From Unio delphinus (lineage: Eukaryota > Mollusca > Bivalvia > Unionida > Unionidae), in the NCBI GenBank assembly GCA_029339505.1, contig JAQISU010000094.1, forward strand, positions 8,352,001-8,416,000: a stretch of 64,000 nucleotides of DNA. Direction: 5' to 3'. The translations under genes were made by a program, and so were the position numbers. Shown piece by piece: positions 15,601 to 30,600 of the stretch; within the stretch, counting starts at the first letter, position 1; each line of letters starts with the position of its first letter. The notes below the pieces were generated by a model. The model searched no databases, had not been told where the DNA came from, and saw only the letters and a program-made list of their open reading frames with translations.

Positions 15601-18600
15601 GGCCTCAATCCAGTCAATATGCATGATCCGGTTTCTGCATTCAATGGCCTATCCTGCCAATTGTCGAAGTTTGTTGACTGCATTCAATGGCCGATCCCGT
15701 CTTTTGTCACTTCTAACGTTTGTTAGATACAACATCTCTGATTGGTTACAAATGTTTTTTTTCCCCAAGAATTAGACCAATATTAACCAATCATAAATGA
15801 TTTTACTTTTCTTTGTGCAAATTCGAATGTCAGAAACCAAGGGTTACTAATCGAGGGCAGTTTCACTACACGTGTTCTGTTCATGAAAAAATCGTAAATG
15901 ATGGCGAACATAAGACTTGATGACTGTGAGAGCAATAATTAGGAGTTTCTCTGGTTTAATCTCGAAAATATTGAGCAAGGAAATGAAAAATATGTTCAGC
16001 AGTTGGATATTTTGCGAGATTTAGATTCAGACATCAAAGTTTCTGAGACTGAGTCATCATCATCAGAGGATGCTGATAGCAATGATGATAGAGTTCTTGC
16101 GGATGTAGCAGATTGTAGCAATCGTGTCAATTTCATAAACAGTGTAATAAAACATTTGTCAAAGATTTGGACAAATAGAAAAAAAATACATCACAGTGTA
16201 GACAAATTTATTTTGAATAATTGGTGAAAACTTTGTGACATTTATTGGATATAATAAGAGAAATTAAGGTAAGAGTGAATACATGTGCATGATATACAAA
16301 CTTGTCTAAACAGGTAAAACTATACGGGGCACATACAGCTCGACACAGCTTAGTGCTACTGGGACAGAGCAGCACTAATGCTTTTAACAGTGATGGGCTG
16401 AATGAGTTATAAGCATAATAAAATCCAGATGTACAGGTTTAGTAATTCAGTGTTGGGACGAAACACCTGCCATCATGGCTGCTTAAAATAGCTACGGGAA
16501 AATCTCAATTCCTGGCAATTCTGTTGCAAGAATGGCAAGGTTGATCATAGATTTCCCATTTGAGTGTAGTACACAGGATCATGATTTTTTGCTTCCTGTA
16601 TCACATTCGGAACATGAGGTGATGGAAAAATGACTAAATTTGGTCATTCCAGTTGATATATAGAGCAATAATTATCAAAGCCTTCTGGATTCGGGACTGA
16701 TTAGACAAAGGTTGAGATTCTGGAATTGCACATTGCTGTCAATAGGTCCATCACTGGTCTATCTCAATCAAAAGCAAAGAGACCATTTATATCAGTACAT
16801 TCTTGAAGACCCATGAGTCCGCCAATAAATTAGCCAGCCTAGAATATACTGAACTTGAATGTGAATTGGTCATTGATGACACCACATTAGAAAATCCCAA
16901 ACAAGAATACAAATGTCTAGGGACTAGATTCTGGTTTGCTGTTAGAGATAAGTCACCTGAGTGAAGTTGTTGGACATAATGAAAACTCCATTAAAATGTT
17001 CTACAGCCACCAATGAAAAGCTTTCAAAACAGTTTTCATCTTAAGAATTATGATTTGTACATAATGATCCTGAGTGGGCCACACTCCTCGGGCATCCTGA
17101 AAAAGTAGGAGACTTGCTTCCCCAGTCCTCTGTATTTGCATCCATACATACTGCAATTGCCATAGGTTGTATGCAATGAGTCCAAAGTGGTTCCTTGGCT
17201 TTGAGATGTAACCTAATATTGTGCTGATTGTTAATGTCGGTCATAGTCAAAGGTTCAACTTCCATTTGGAACAGAGAATCATTGTCATGGAGCCCAAAAA
17301 GCAGCCTAGGATTATGACATCCAATGCTGCATTGGGCAAACACCAACAAAAGAATGAGTAGGAGGGTAACAGATGAAATCATGTCTTGCACCAAAACTTA
17401 ACTAACCTGCTGTTTTGAAGCCTGTTGTTTATTAAGGTGAATCACAGGACTTCTGGTCACATTTCTTGCATATTCACAATGATTATGTATGCTTTAAGCA
17501 TCTAGAGGTACTAGGCAGGTTAGATTGATCATTAAAAAGTACCGATATAAACATAACATCATCCACAGGAAGGAAAATAGTGATTCTAAGTTGTTGTTGT
17601 TATAGAGTTTAATGACCATATTGGTTGGCATGACGATCCACATGGCTGGTCTGTAATTCTGATATGTGAGACTGTAACTGTCACTGCTGTTGTTCTGTAT
17701 CTCATTCCCCAGTAAATGAAATGATTTCAAACCCTTGTAAGCAAGTCAATGATATTCTGTCCCTGAAGGTACACTTCTGCGCCTTCCTATTATAACCCAT
17801 AGAGTTATTGATGACTGACTTATATTCATATTCTGCAAGTCTGACATGTATTCAAGGAATGACAGATAAAACTGCAGAGTGGTTGTCAGACAGGTCTTGT
17901 CCATGGTCTAAATCTGTAGAAAATATAGACAATATGGAGAACTCATCCTACTTAAGAACCTTCGAAGAGCCTGTGCTGAGTTATACACTATGATAAGTAT
18001 TTATAAAATGGTGCACATGACCTGTAGAGATACAGAATTAAGTGCCACTATTAATGGCTCACAAAATTTCTTATATTTGTTCCCACATAAAAAAAATTTG
18101 TTCAAAAGTACGTGAAATAGTGCATAAAGATTTTATTATCCTTTTGGGAAAGAGATCATGCATGAATTTGAATAAAATATGATCATGGCATGGTTCTTGA
18201 AATTTTAAATATATGTATATGTATTTTTCTCATACTGGGAATTTTTAAAAATTTAAGTACATAAAATAGTGTGTAAAACATTTATTATCATTTCGGGCAA
18301 GAGTTTGTGTATGAATTTGAATATAATACAATCGTGGCGTAGCTTCTGAAATTTAACAATTTCACCAGGTTATATAAGTGTTATGCCAAAATATATATTA
18401 TATGGTCTTTGTGATTGTCTTCAATTAATGTATACAATCGTTGCTCCAACAATAGCCAACATGTGTTTCTTCTATAAAATGCATAAACAAACCAAGCTGC
18501 AGATAATGAGGTGGTTGATAAAAGTTTCTCAGAGTTTGCTAGGCATCAAAAAATGAAAGATGTCAATGTGTTTTCTGGGCTTGGCGGTGTATTAGACGCA

Positions 18601-21600
18601 ATCAGTTTACCAGTAAATGTCCACTTTACTAGCTGGAAATTGAGAGGGTATGAAATTGTACATTATAATCAGCTTATAAATAATTATAAAAGTGACTTGT
18701 GACCATTGCAGGCCTACTGCACTTAGTTCTCAGGTTTTACATGTGTATGGGGTTGATTTATGAACTCAATATTAATTTCCTATTTTTTTTTATAAAAAAT
18801 ATTTTATCGTTATGATTCTAGCAAGTTCATAAATGCTGAAAGCATGTGTTGATTATTAATTATTCTTGCTGTAGTCATAGGCATTCATGTGTTAATTATT
18901 GGGAATTTACCTTTGACAGAGGTACACGGAAACACATATGAGAAAATTTTAGCAGTATGAAATTTGTATAGACACTGTTCATAGACCCTGAAACGTAATG
19001 AAACGTGCATGTGCTTTGTGTTTCTAAACCAAATCTTCTGTTAGTTTTTCCCACTGAATGCAGACACAATGATCTCTGACAAAAATATTGAATAGTTTAA
19101 ATACATTTGCAATTTTTGCAATGGAATTACAGGTATTATGGATTAACTGCATGTTATGATGGTACGATATCAGACAGCAAGTAAATGATGTTAATACTAT
19201 GTTCATGCTATATATTGGACATTGAATTCAGACACAATGTTCCTGGACAAAATCTCTGTGCAATTTTTCAATGGAATTACACGCATTATGGATGAACTGC
19301 ATGCCGTGAGCGGCACAATAGTAAACAATACCTATTCATTTATAATGTCTGTCAGGGTATTATTGATCAATGTGTATTTTTGGGGAAAAATAAAAAAATT
19401 AGTAAAACTGTTAAACGCAAAGTAATACCTATAAATATATTTATATGTCCATTATTTTGAATAAGTCTTATTACTGCATTCCATTTAATATTCTCCAATA
19501 ATACCCCGATTTTTTTACATTAGACATGAATACACATATATATGCCAATGTGGTGTTTTCTGAAAGAAGTAAAACCCCACATTAACACGACACTGCTATT
19601 AACGTGATCCAATTTTTTGGACCCCAATTATTGTGTTATAGCGGGGTTCCACAGTACATATGTCAAAAAAACCAATTATAATAATAAGTTATGAATAGGA
19701 AGATCAATTTTGACTGCCTATACATGTAAAATCACTTAAATGTCACTTATAGTAATGTACAAGCTGGGCACAACAAGTTAGTCATGCATAGAAAACTTAC
19801 TGTATGCCTCCAAACATGGCAGAAGCTACCGTATATATTCGCGTATAAGCCCGTTCGCGTATAAGCCGACCCCCCCAAACTGAATTGGTAAAAGTGGTAT
19901 AAAGTGCATGACCCGCGTATAAGCCGACTCATAATTTTATACAAACGGTACATCACAAAATGCACAAAGTGAGTTCTGAATACGTTTATTTAGGTAAATT
20001 ACATTATTAAATAAAATAAAAGTAAGAAATCTAGTTTTTATGTTGAAATAAAAACAATTCTGAAGTGTTAAGTCTTAATGGAAATTTAATTAGTTCTCAT
20101 TCTAAAATCATGAATTATAAAAGTGATCGAAATCGGGCTCTGTATCAGACTCGCCAAACAGTTTACGAAACTCAGCTTCTGTTGCGGGCGTGCTTTCATC
20201 ATATACGGCGTCATTGTCATCAATTTTTTTCTTCCAAGTCTTTTGGTAGCTTTTGTGCTATTTTCGTTTGCTGTCTGAGGCAGAAACCATTCCGGTTCAT
20301 AAAACGCGAACACCAGCCGGCTGATGCAAAAAATTTTGAATCTGCCAACTTATATTTATCATTTTTCGCCATCTGCATAGCACGTAGACGAATTGCAGTT
20401 CATGTGAAAATGTATCCATTTTGACGACGTTCACTTACAAAATCACCGAGTTCTTTCTCCAATTCAGGAAAAGAGGCAATCCCAGTCCGACGAGCCTTCT
20501 TGGATTTTGGCATTTTATCTAATGTTGCCTTGCTTTTCCGCCATTCTCGTACTTGCTTCTCGTTCACATCAAATTCGCGTGCTGCAGCACAGTTGTTATT
20601 TGCTTCTGCATATTCAATAACTTTAAGTTTGAATGCATCATAAGCAGAACGCTTTCTTTTACTTCCAACACTATTCATTTTATCCGATTGAATTGAATAT
20701 AAACTTCTAGTGAGATTAAACTGAAATAATTTCATTCAGTAGTAGTATACTATTTATATACCTCATCCTGTAATTATTTATATGTGTGGTTGGTTTTCAA
20801 TTTGTATTTGATAATTATTTATCATTGCTATTTGTGTTGTGTTTTTCAAACTACGGGTAGTGTGATTCAATTGATCAAACTATGATTGGTTTCAGCGTGG
20901 ACATTATTCAAGTATTGTGACAGTTTATAACTTTGAGCAGAAACCATGTCCACTACCATATCTCATTAAACAATACATCTGAGAGTTGGCATCTATTAGT
21001 TAAGTCATTGGCATTGTGCAACAAAACAAACCTATTATCCCCGAGGCATTTACCACAGATTAAGCATATGGTAGCTATTGTACAACAATCTTCTGCTAAC
21101 AAACCACTTTGCTTTACAAACAACTAAACAATAGTTGTATATAAACTGTGGCTGTCGATTACTTCTAAAACACCTGTCAAAAAAATCCAAAAAAATTATA
21201 TTGTTTTACAATTATTCACGCTGACTCGTATATTGCACTGTTATTTACCGTCCCTAAGCGTGTGCGCAACAAAACCCTATGGAGCCTCTCGCAATTGTTT
21301 CTTGAAGACTGTCATACATGTATTTCTACTCTCGATCAAAATGTTTGTCGTATACACCTTCAGTATCGCAATTCTTTTATTTCTTTTTACGTAGATTCTT
21401 TTCATATTTACACTGAAATAGGCTAGCGTGCATTTCGACGAAACCGTAGAGTTTAATTATTTCTGATTAGCCGAGGGTTAAATACTTGACCAGAGATTAT
21501 TAATATGGCGGTTCTTTTGGAAAATACACGTATTTCCGTAGTTCAAATAACACGTATGGCTGTATATCTTCAGTATCGTAATTCTTTTGTTTTTTTTTAC

Positions 21601-24600
21601 GTAGATTCTTTTCATATTTACACTGAAATAAACTAGCGTGCATTTCTACGAAACCGTAGAGTTTAATGATTACTGATTAGCTGCGGGTTAAATACTTGAA
21701 TAGAGATTACTAATATGGCGGTTCTTTTGGAAAATACACGTATCTGCGTAGTTCAAATAACACGTATGGCTGTATTTTCTGGTGGATGGACATCTGTCAA
21801 ATAGACGTCAAGTACGTTAAAACATGCTTTTCATTCATTATCCTACCACTTATGTTAGAAAAACATATGTTTTACTTCACGACAGGACAAATCTTATCAG
21901 CCATGTGGCATCATTAGGCATGTGATCTCCTATTCGGCGATCGACGGAAACAATAAATATTGGAAATGGGGGGGGGGGGGGGAGCATTATAAATTTCAGA
22001 TTTGGAACTTGACCCGCAGATAAGCCGATCCCCCTTCTTCCAGGCCTAATATTTGTCCTAAATTTCTCGGCTTATACGCGAGTATATACGGTATATATTA
22101 ATATAAGCAGTTTCTATATTACACACAAAACCGGCATATTAAAATGGCACTGAAGCATCATTATTGATACTTATGAAGTAGATGCTATAATATCCATTAT
22201 GAGACCTGTACGATTGCCCAAAGAAAGTTCTATATAAGTAAAATTTATACTTATGAAGTAGATGCTATGATATCCCTAAAGAGACATGTAGGATTGCCCA
22301 AAGATGTTCTATACAAAATTTATACTTATGAAGTAGATGCTACAATATCCCTTATGAGATCTGTACATTCACCCAAAGATGTTCTATACAGTGTTACGTA
22401 TATTTGATGTAAGTCATTTATATTTATTTTTATTGTTTGTTTGTTAGATTCAAATTTGGCATTTTAAGTTTAAAGATTCGTTCATGGGGGGGGGGGACCT
22501 GTACTTTACAGAATAAACACCAGGTGTTGACCTCATTTCTGACCTGGCTTCAGAGTTGTAAACAAGCTTTTAAAATGATTGGTTGGTTCCAAGGACATTA
22601 TGGAGCTTTGTATAAATATCTTTCTATTTTAGTTGGGTCATTCGCTAGATATGTGAGTTTTTGAACGTAAATTTGTTCTGAAAGGTTCTAGAAGATCATG
22701 TGACCCCTTTCTTGTTTACGTAAAAACAGCTATATCAACTATGTTTTGGAGTGAACTATTCAGTAGAAGAAATTGGGCTGTTAGAATATTAAGTTGTGTC
22801 ATTTTGAGTTACCTTGTATTGGAAATTTTTCAATTCGTTTGTATTCAAGAGGATTTATTTTGTTATTTATCTGGAAAAGAATTGTGCTCATAGAATTTTA
22901 TTAACAAGAACTGACTTCATCAAGTGATATCGTCTTCCATATTGGATACTTCGCTGGAATTCGAACTTAGAATTATTTGGACATTTTATTACCAGGACTT
23001 ATGCAATTTCTCTAGTGGATAATATTTTGAATTATTTTTGGATTAATTTTGGAATTGATTCTTAAAACCGTAAGTTTATTTTTCTTTTCTGGAAAATATT
23101 TGTGCTCAATAAATTGTTTATTAAGTTTTTACAAGCTTGTTATTTTCACTCTTTCTATGTTACTGTTTATTCGAGCCTAAGCAACGTAACAACAGGCAAA
23201 ATCAATAAAGTGTCATAGATATAACCATGAAGTAGATGCTAAGATAATACAGAAAACTTACCTGTATGTACATGTACATAAGTTTTCTATATCACACCCA
23301 GCATGCATTTAATAATATTGTTATAGCAATGTGAAGGTATGTCATCACGACCTGTGCAGATATATAAAAAGGGCACCTATGTGTGTGAAGAAGGTAAGTT
23401 ATAACACTGAAAGTTAACTTTGTCATCAATGATAGAAAGAACGAAAAAATTGGAAATAAGGAGAAAATATACTTCCCTTTTAAGATAAAACTCCAACTTG
23501 TTTCATGGCAGAAAACTTTCAAACTGCTTACATTGGCTTTGCAAGGCCTCTGTCTGCAGAGATCGTGTTACTTAGCACAAGCAGAAGTCTTAACTGATGA
23601 TTTCATGGGTTTTGGCACCATTCCCAACTAAATGTGCAGCTAAATTTTAGGGTTTTTTTTATCTAAAAGGTTTTAGTCCAGGAGAGCTGGATTTGAGAGG
23701 TAGTAATAGTTATCTCAAGGTACAATAACTGGGTAACATATTTAACACATTAACCCCTAGCGACAACTTTACGGGGCATGAGGTAGTAGCCTACTTCCAA
23801 GGTCTGTAGCATCAAGGTCATGCATGATACACTAAAGTGGGTGGTATTATAGAAAGGTAGACAGATATAGCTCTACAATGATAGTAAATAATCTGGACAT
23901 TTTAGTTGCACTACAAAATACAGAGGAAAAAAACCTATGTTTTTGGACTTGTTTTTTTCCACCCAAAATTTGCACATGGTCGGATTTTGAATTTGTGTCC
24001 AGATTTTATACTTTATGGTCTCAGATCTATGGCAGACCAGTCTAAAGCGCACACAAACAGGTGCACCTGTGCAAAAAAGTAGGATAAGGTGGACATTTTG
24101 AATAAAGATTCTTCTCCATACGAAAATTATGGGTCTGTTAAGCAAAGAAAAAGTCCATTTTTGCACCTTCAGCTCATGAGCCAGCAAACTAACCAATGAA
24201 AACATTTTCTTTAGCACAACTAGCCATTTGTCTAATGGAATATTGCTTGGAAGTCAATGTATTAGGATGTATTCAGAAATAGTCCCCAAAATGTGTTTCC
24301 TACTCACATTTCATGCGAAAACAGCAAAAACCTCCAGGGGTTAATGTATTAAAGAAGAAATGCGGGTTACAGTAATCTTAGATGTTTGGTAAACCGGGTC
24401 ATCATGCAATCATGCTAGGTACTGACCTAAGAACCTCCTTGAAGCTGGTGATAGCAGACCTGTCCATGCCAGCCCTGAGATACAACCTGGCTAATGCAAG
24501 ATTTATCTTGGCAGTTCTCTGCTTGGTACTGATCCCCTCTAACTATATTTTAAAGAAAAATCAAATAATGTTTTCAAATATGGCATTTAATTTGAACAAG

Positions 24601-27600
24601 TACCCTTTGTTAAGATGGTTGGCACTGCTAATCAAACATACACTTCTGTCTATAAAATTTCATTTCAACAAAAAAAAAAGTAAAATTGACTTCACATGGC
24701 CATGAATAGATGCATTTACATTTCCTTTTTCCTTTGAGTTTCTGACGAAAAAAAAAGTGAATCTTGCAGTGGTTTTGCAGTAAATATAAAAGTTTTTGCA
24801 GTAAATATAAAAGTTTACTGGTACAAAACAATAAAAACAGGATTTAAAATCAACTTAAGTGCTAATTTGGTATTTTCTTGCACTCACAAGGATGCACCAA
24901 GTTCTGATTTAACTGCCAACTGAAAATACAATAATCTAGGTCCCCCTCAAACCCAATATTGGATTGTTAACACTTAATAAAAAGAATATGGAAAGATGAA
25001 TGACTTTATACAATATTTCACCCAAAATGTGATGGTTTGCTTTCAATGAGTATTAGACATGTAATTTTTATTTTTAATTAAATTTACAGAGTTTTGCAGC
25101 AATTTGTGGGGATTTAAGAAAGAAACATGAATATTTGTTAAAATTTTAATTCTATCTGGCTGTTAATGAACATATTTTACCATTACAAGGTTTGACCCAT
25201 GACCCACTACTCTATTTTCCCATTTTTTTACCATATTAAAACTAGAAGGAGATCACCTGAAAACTAGAGGGCGATCACCTGAAATTGAAACCACCATGAC
25301 CCAGATTTAACTGCAAAATAAAAGTCATTGAGAATGCATATTTGGAACTATAAAATTTACTATCACTTACACAAGCAAATAATTTTTTAAGTTTATACAA
25401 ATTCACAGAGAATTTGACAAAGCTGAAAACATTTACAAAACTAGTCAGACCCTTGTAAATATATATGAGAGCACATTTACAGGTGTTTTCACACCATCGT
25501 GTTCATCTAAAAAAAAAAACACATTTTTTTTATGGATAAGTAAGTTCAACATTACAACATGTTTTGGAAATTAAATCAATTAAAATAATGCAATCTACAG
25601 GTTAGAATTGATTACAATTGATAATTACTTGAAGTCATATTGCCAAAATACATGGTGTAATGATGAAGAATGGCAGATAAACCTATGTAATATGACCAAA
25701 TTAGGACAGGGGTCCATGCATTTGCTGCTTCTTATACTTGAACATTCCATTAATGAACACTGTTTCTTAATTGCCAATCAGCTATTAAGACAGAAGCCTG
25801 TGAATGTGTTTTATTGGTCCAAATTATATCAACACTTGCAAGGGATACAACACTATAACTACTTGGCATCTAACATATCAAAGGAAAAAGTCATTTTCAC
25901 TTTGCTAATAGAAAAAGGTGAAGTTTACATTTTAATGCAACTCAGTCCCCACTTGTCTGAGAGTGTGACCTCTCATTGTGACCTCCCATTAAACAGTACT
26001 GGATGTATTTAAGTGGGTGAAAATACTAGAATGTTTTACCCTACAAGATGACTTATTCTTGTTATTCACTCTGAACAAGACATTTTCATTTTTTTCTTAA
26101 ATGCTCCAATGCACCTGATCGCTAAAGTGTATAACAAACAGAAGTGGCATGTTCTTACAGTAATGTCACTGGTTTACTGTTCATGTTTTAATATCTGTTT
26201 TGTGCACTGAACAAAATGTTGGTAAAACAAGTGTATAAAGAAAATGATTATAAAAGGAAAGTGCATTAGGGCTCTCAGGGACCATCTTTGCCAGCCAATG
26301 TCCCAGTGTGAAAAACCTATATACACCTTGGCACATCGAACAGATACATTGGTGCTTTGTCCTTGTAACTTCTGTTGGATTTTATGAGTTGCTATCTTAG
26401 TGTGTAATGCCATCTAACACATATCATGGTGCTTTGTACATCAGCCAAAAATGATGGAGGCAATTTAACCAAAATGGATACTTTGTAAGTTTAACATCAA
26501 AAGTATGACTATGTACCAGAGGGAAGCCATTACAGGTATATTTGAGTGAAAGATATTTGTGCAACATGAACAGGCAGTTGAAAATCGCTATTTATCAGTC
26601 CATTAAAGTTGCATGCTCCCAATCATGTAGGAATAGTTTTCAAATTTTAACAACTTAATTTTGATTGGATGAGGCATCTTGCCACCACATCCAATGAAAT
26701 TCACAGACATGAAGCACAGAAATGTCTGCTCGACACACCAAGGTGTAGATAAGAACTTTGTCAAGCAAAGATGCTCAGGCACTAGATTCTGGGTTAAATA
26801 ATCAAACACTTACATTCTCAGAGGATGCACCTTTTCTTTACATAATGTATCCCAGTGAAATGCCTCATTTTCCACAAATGAGCCCCTCTTTATATATTTT
26901 TGGTCAGCCCTGGCTGGTCAGCAAAATAGTTAATGGCTGAACTTAGGAAAACTGGCAGGAACCCATTGTGTTTAATTAACATTTGATCCTTATCTACTGT
27001 GATGATTTAAAGAAACCAATGTTCTACTGAATGTGTAAGTAAACACTTGTGATTCGCGTGGCAAAAAAACAATCTCTTTAATTCTTTCAAAGTGCTTACA
27101 TTTTTGAAAGACTTCTGTGGGAGAAGCAGTTCTCATGGTTAAAAAAGTGAATTCAGATGACAGATTAACACAGATTGTGTAAGACTGATAGAAAGCAAAC
27201 CAAAATCCTTTCATTTGAAATGGAAATGCTATTTTGCAGCTATCAGCCTTTAATCATCTTGAATCTAACCTGAATCATTTAACTGATGTCAGGGGTTGCA
27301 GCATTATGGAAAAAACAAAGAAAGACAATCCTGTATGCTGTTGAGAAAACGTGAGAATATAGTGTAAAAAAGATGAAAGAAAAGGAGCACAGTTCCATGC
27401 AATGAAACAGTGATTAAATTAAAGAGAATAATGGAGAATGCAATTTACACATTTAAGACAAAAAATCAGGAAAAGGTAAAGAAATAAAAACTCATTTGAA
27501 AATCTAGTTTGCAGATGGTATGATGCATTATTAATATAAAATTTCTGAACAATTACTGAAAAGTAGTTTTTCTCTAATGTTTTCTGATGAGGCTGAGAAT

Positions 27601-30600
27601 TTATTCTAGTTATGTAATAGAATAATGATTACCTACTTTATCATTTTTCCTTTCTATCCTTTTGAAATTGAGGGACTTATGGAATTATACCAGGGACTTT
27701 CAGAAATAGGCTCCTAAGTTCTATAGGTAAGGACTCCAGATCTCATCATCCTGAAAGTCTGTTGACCCCTTAGTGCATCATGGAATTTGAACCCTGCATT
27801 GCTGTGTAACAGGCTGCATTAATAACCACTAATCAATTGACAAGTTGCACGATATTCATTGGTCATATTGATTTTTATGTCAAGTGACTGGAGTGAAAAA
27901 ATGAAAATATTATTCACTTTAGTGAATTATACACATTTTTTCTCTATTCATTAATTCATGGACTAGCATAAAATATGCTTAATTCCATATCTAAGACATA
28001 ACATGTAAATGAAAAAATGATTAAGAACTGTTTTTTTTGCAGTTTTCAAAACAAATTATTTATGAAAGTACAGCCATAATTTGTTGTTGTCTACAAGATA
28101 AATCATTGAATTCATTACTTACTATTGTCATTGCTTCTTTGTGCTGTTTCATTCGCATCAAACACTGGTACACCTTGTATTTCACCTCAACTTCTGATGT
28201 CATCTCCTGTAAATTCAATATGGGTGTCACATACATTCATTTAAAAAGTTAAGATTCTTAATTTTTAATCAAAACATTTGACAATTTAAAAAGACATGTA
28301 CACAGAAGAACTTTTAAAACTTAACACAGTGGTTGAATAAGGCCAAAGGGAAGAACATTGAGTTGATAATAGTGAGACGGTAAATGTGGAAACTAGCAAT
28401 AGATGGGAGTGAATTGGGAAACGAAAGTATACATCTATCAAACTGAGACTAACAGCAAACTCTTCCTGTCTGATGGGGAGGCAGAATCAAATCTTGAGTA
28501 TGGTGAAGAGACTCCAGTCAATGATGGGCCTCCACCTGCTGTTTGTATGACAAAAGTATGTCTTAAGTAACTCATTGGGGAATGTGCCTTTAGCACAAGC
28601 TTCCACACATTTTATGAGCGACTGTATCCTCTGTTATCAAAAGGCATTCATCTCCTCATCTAACAGTATATCATGTAGAGGGGCAAAGAGATTGTTAATG
28701 AAATCCAAAGCGATTCCAACTGACCTGGACCTGACCCCCCCCCCTTCCTTCTGAAGGAGCAGGGAGGTCCAGTGAGCTCAAATTGGTTCATACAGCCACC
28801 TTACTACTGCATGATAGGGGTCAGTGTGTGTGTGACTATCAATCTCATTTGGCTCAGCTTCAAGCTCAGTATATGTTAATGTAGGCGGCCTTGATGATTT
28901 TACTCTGTCATATCTATGCAACACACGAGCTTTCCCTTGAGTATAAACCATGAGTGCTCTAATATCTGGCATAACCGTTAAAGACAGCATTACCAGCATC
29001 ACCACACTGCAGGCCTTTCCAGCACTGCATGCATCACCATCCTTTCCTAAAGTGTCTGCATTACTGCACTGCCAGCCTTTCCAACTCTGTTGGTATCTCT
29101 GGCCTTTCCTTTACTGTCTGCAACACCACACTACTGGTTTTTCCAAGTCTTTCGGTAAACATATGTTGGTTCGAGACGCACCTGTGCCAGCTGCTACAAA
29201 GCCATGGTTGAACATGTGGATTTCTCATAGAAATCACTGGTGAAATAATATGTTGCTGACTGCCAGCTAGATGAACGGATCTATCACTAAGATCCGCTGC
29301 TGGTAATGTTGGAGTGACTACTGGTGTAGGTGCTGCAGTATTATTATTTGGGTCCAGTTCATCAATCAGAAATCAGACACATGCTGACTTACCTGCCTGA
29401 AGGCCATGCACTGACACATGTGGAGGCTTACCCCATCTGGATTGCCTAAAATTACCCGTTTATATCGACATCGTTTAGATCGACAAGCCGCCTGTGTCGA
29501 TAAAAAAGCAAAGTCCCGGTCCCTTGGTCTACTATTACTATCAAATTGTCATGCTTATGTCGACGTCGAGATAAAAGAAAAACGCATATGTCGACAAAAG
29601 CCCTTGGTCCCAGCTTGAACAAATCCTTTGTTTTCAAAACGTTTATGTCGACAAACTGCCAGTTAAGACCAATACTTAGTTTCAACAATATTTTGATCTT
29701 GCCACCAGGCTTAAATTTCATCACCTAATCGTTCATGTCGACAAGCTTGCCAGTTCTGACCCATACTTTGTTCAACAATTAGTTGATCTTGCTGCCAGGC
29801 TTTTGATGTCGCGGTCGGATAAAAAAAAAAAAATAGCACCACATTTTCTCACCACTCTGCAGCTAGTTAAGTCTTTGATCTTGCTGCCTAGCTTGTGGGT
29901 CATGTTCTTCAGATGTATTCTTACAATGACTTGTACATGAATTTTCTGATTGTAAATATCAGCACAGCTAAAAGGATCAATTGATGAACACAATTTCCCA
30001 ATCAACAGGTGGTCGAAGCAGGACTAGCAAGCCCTTAAATTTACTGTCCAGGAAATTGATGTGTGCAGAGGACTCCTGTATACATGATTTTCTAAAAATT
30101 GCGTAAAAAATACGGATTATGTGTTTCCAAGACCTTTGAAAGTGTTTAAAACAAGTTTTTTTTGCTGTGAAAGTTTCGATTTTAACTTTATTTACATTTA
30201 CAATGGCTACCAACAGCAGGGTAAAATGCAAATTAAATTCAGTCTCTGGAAACTAAATATCTGGCTGTTAAGGAAGTTAAAGGATGAACATCTCACAAAG
30301 AGGTCTGTGAAATTTTTTCACTTAAAAATAATACCCGTTCAGGAAGGATAAAAGCTACGTAGTCTATAAAGAAAGACTATGTTGAAAGTAACTGCACTCC
30401 CCAAAGGAAGAAGCAAGACTGCTACATTTGAAGACATGGAGGAAGCATCAAAATGGTTCAACTTAGTGTGGAGAACTTCGATGCAACAAGTGGTTGGTTC
30501 AGTCGCTTTAATGTTCGTCATAACATCGGATACAAAAGTATTTGTGGAGAATACATGTACTGTTGACAGTTTTTCACTTCCCTTTTAATAGCCCCATCCC

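Larger units (their letters stand above)
19829..22091 (-). mobile_element. pogo/Tigger-type DNA transposon, internally deleted
   Basis: Terminal inverted repeats start CCGTATATATTCGCGTATAA (left, 19829) and CCGTATATACTCGCGTATAA (complement of the right end, 22091). Both are flanked by TA (19827-19828 and 22092-22093), and sub-terminal CGTATAAGCCGA motifs repeat inside each end. Minus strand: a transposase gene with its middle deleted. Right of it lies a ~210-bp tandem duplication upstream of the coding region, and a poly-G tract at 21967. Confidence 0.88.

Noticed and set aside
17590..17650. Full SINE on the minus strand
   Set aside because: Only the GTTGTTGTTATAG.GTTTAATG tail resembles the SINE at 7999-8245. 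Similarity ends after ~25 bp.
20065..20424. 119-codon plus-strand frame
   Set aside because: Antisense of the pogo transposase remnant, whose minus-strand motifs are clear.
25608..26012. 134-codon plus-strand ORF in intron 4
   Set aside because: No motif, no splice signals or promoter, and average AT-rich composition. A frame of this length can occur by chance.
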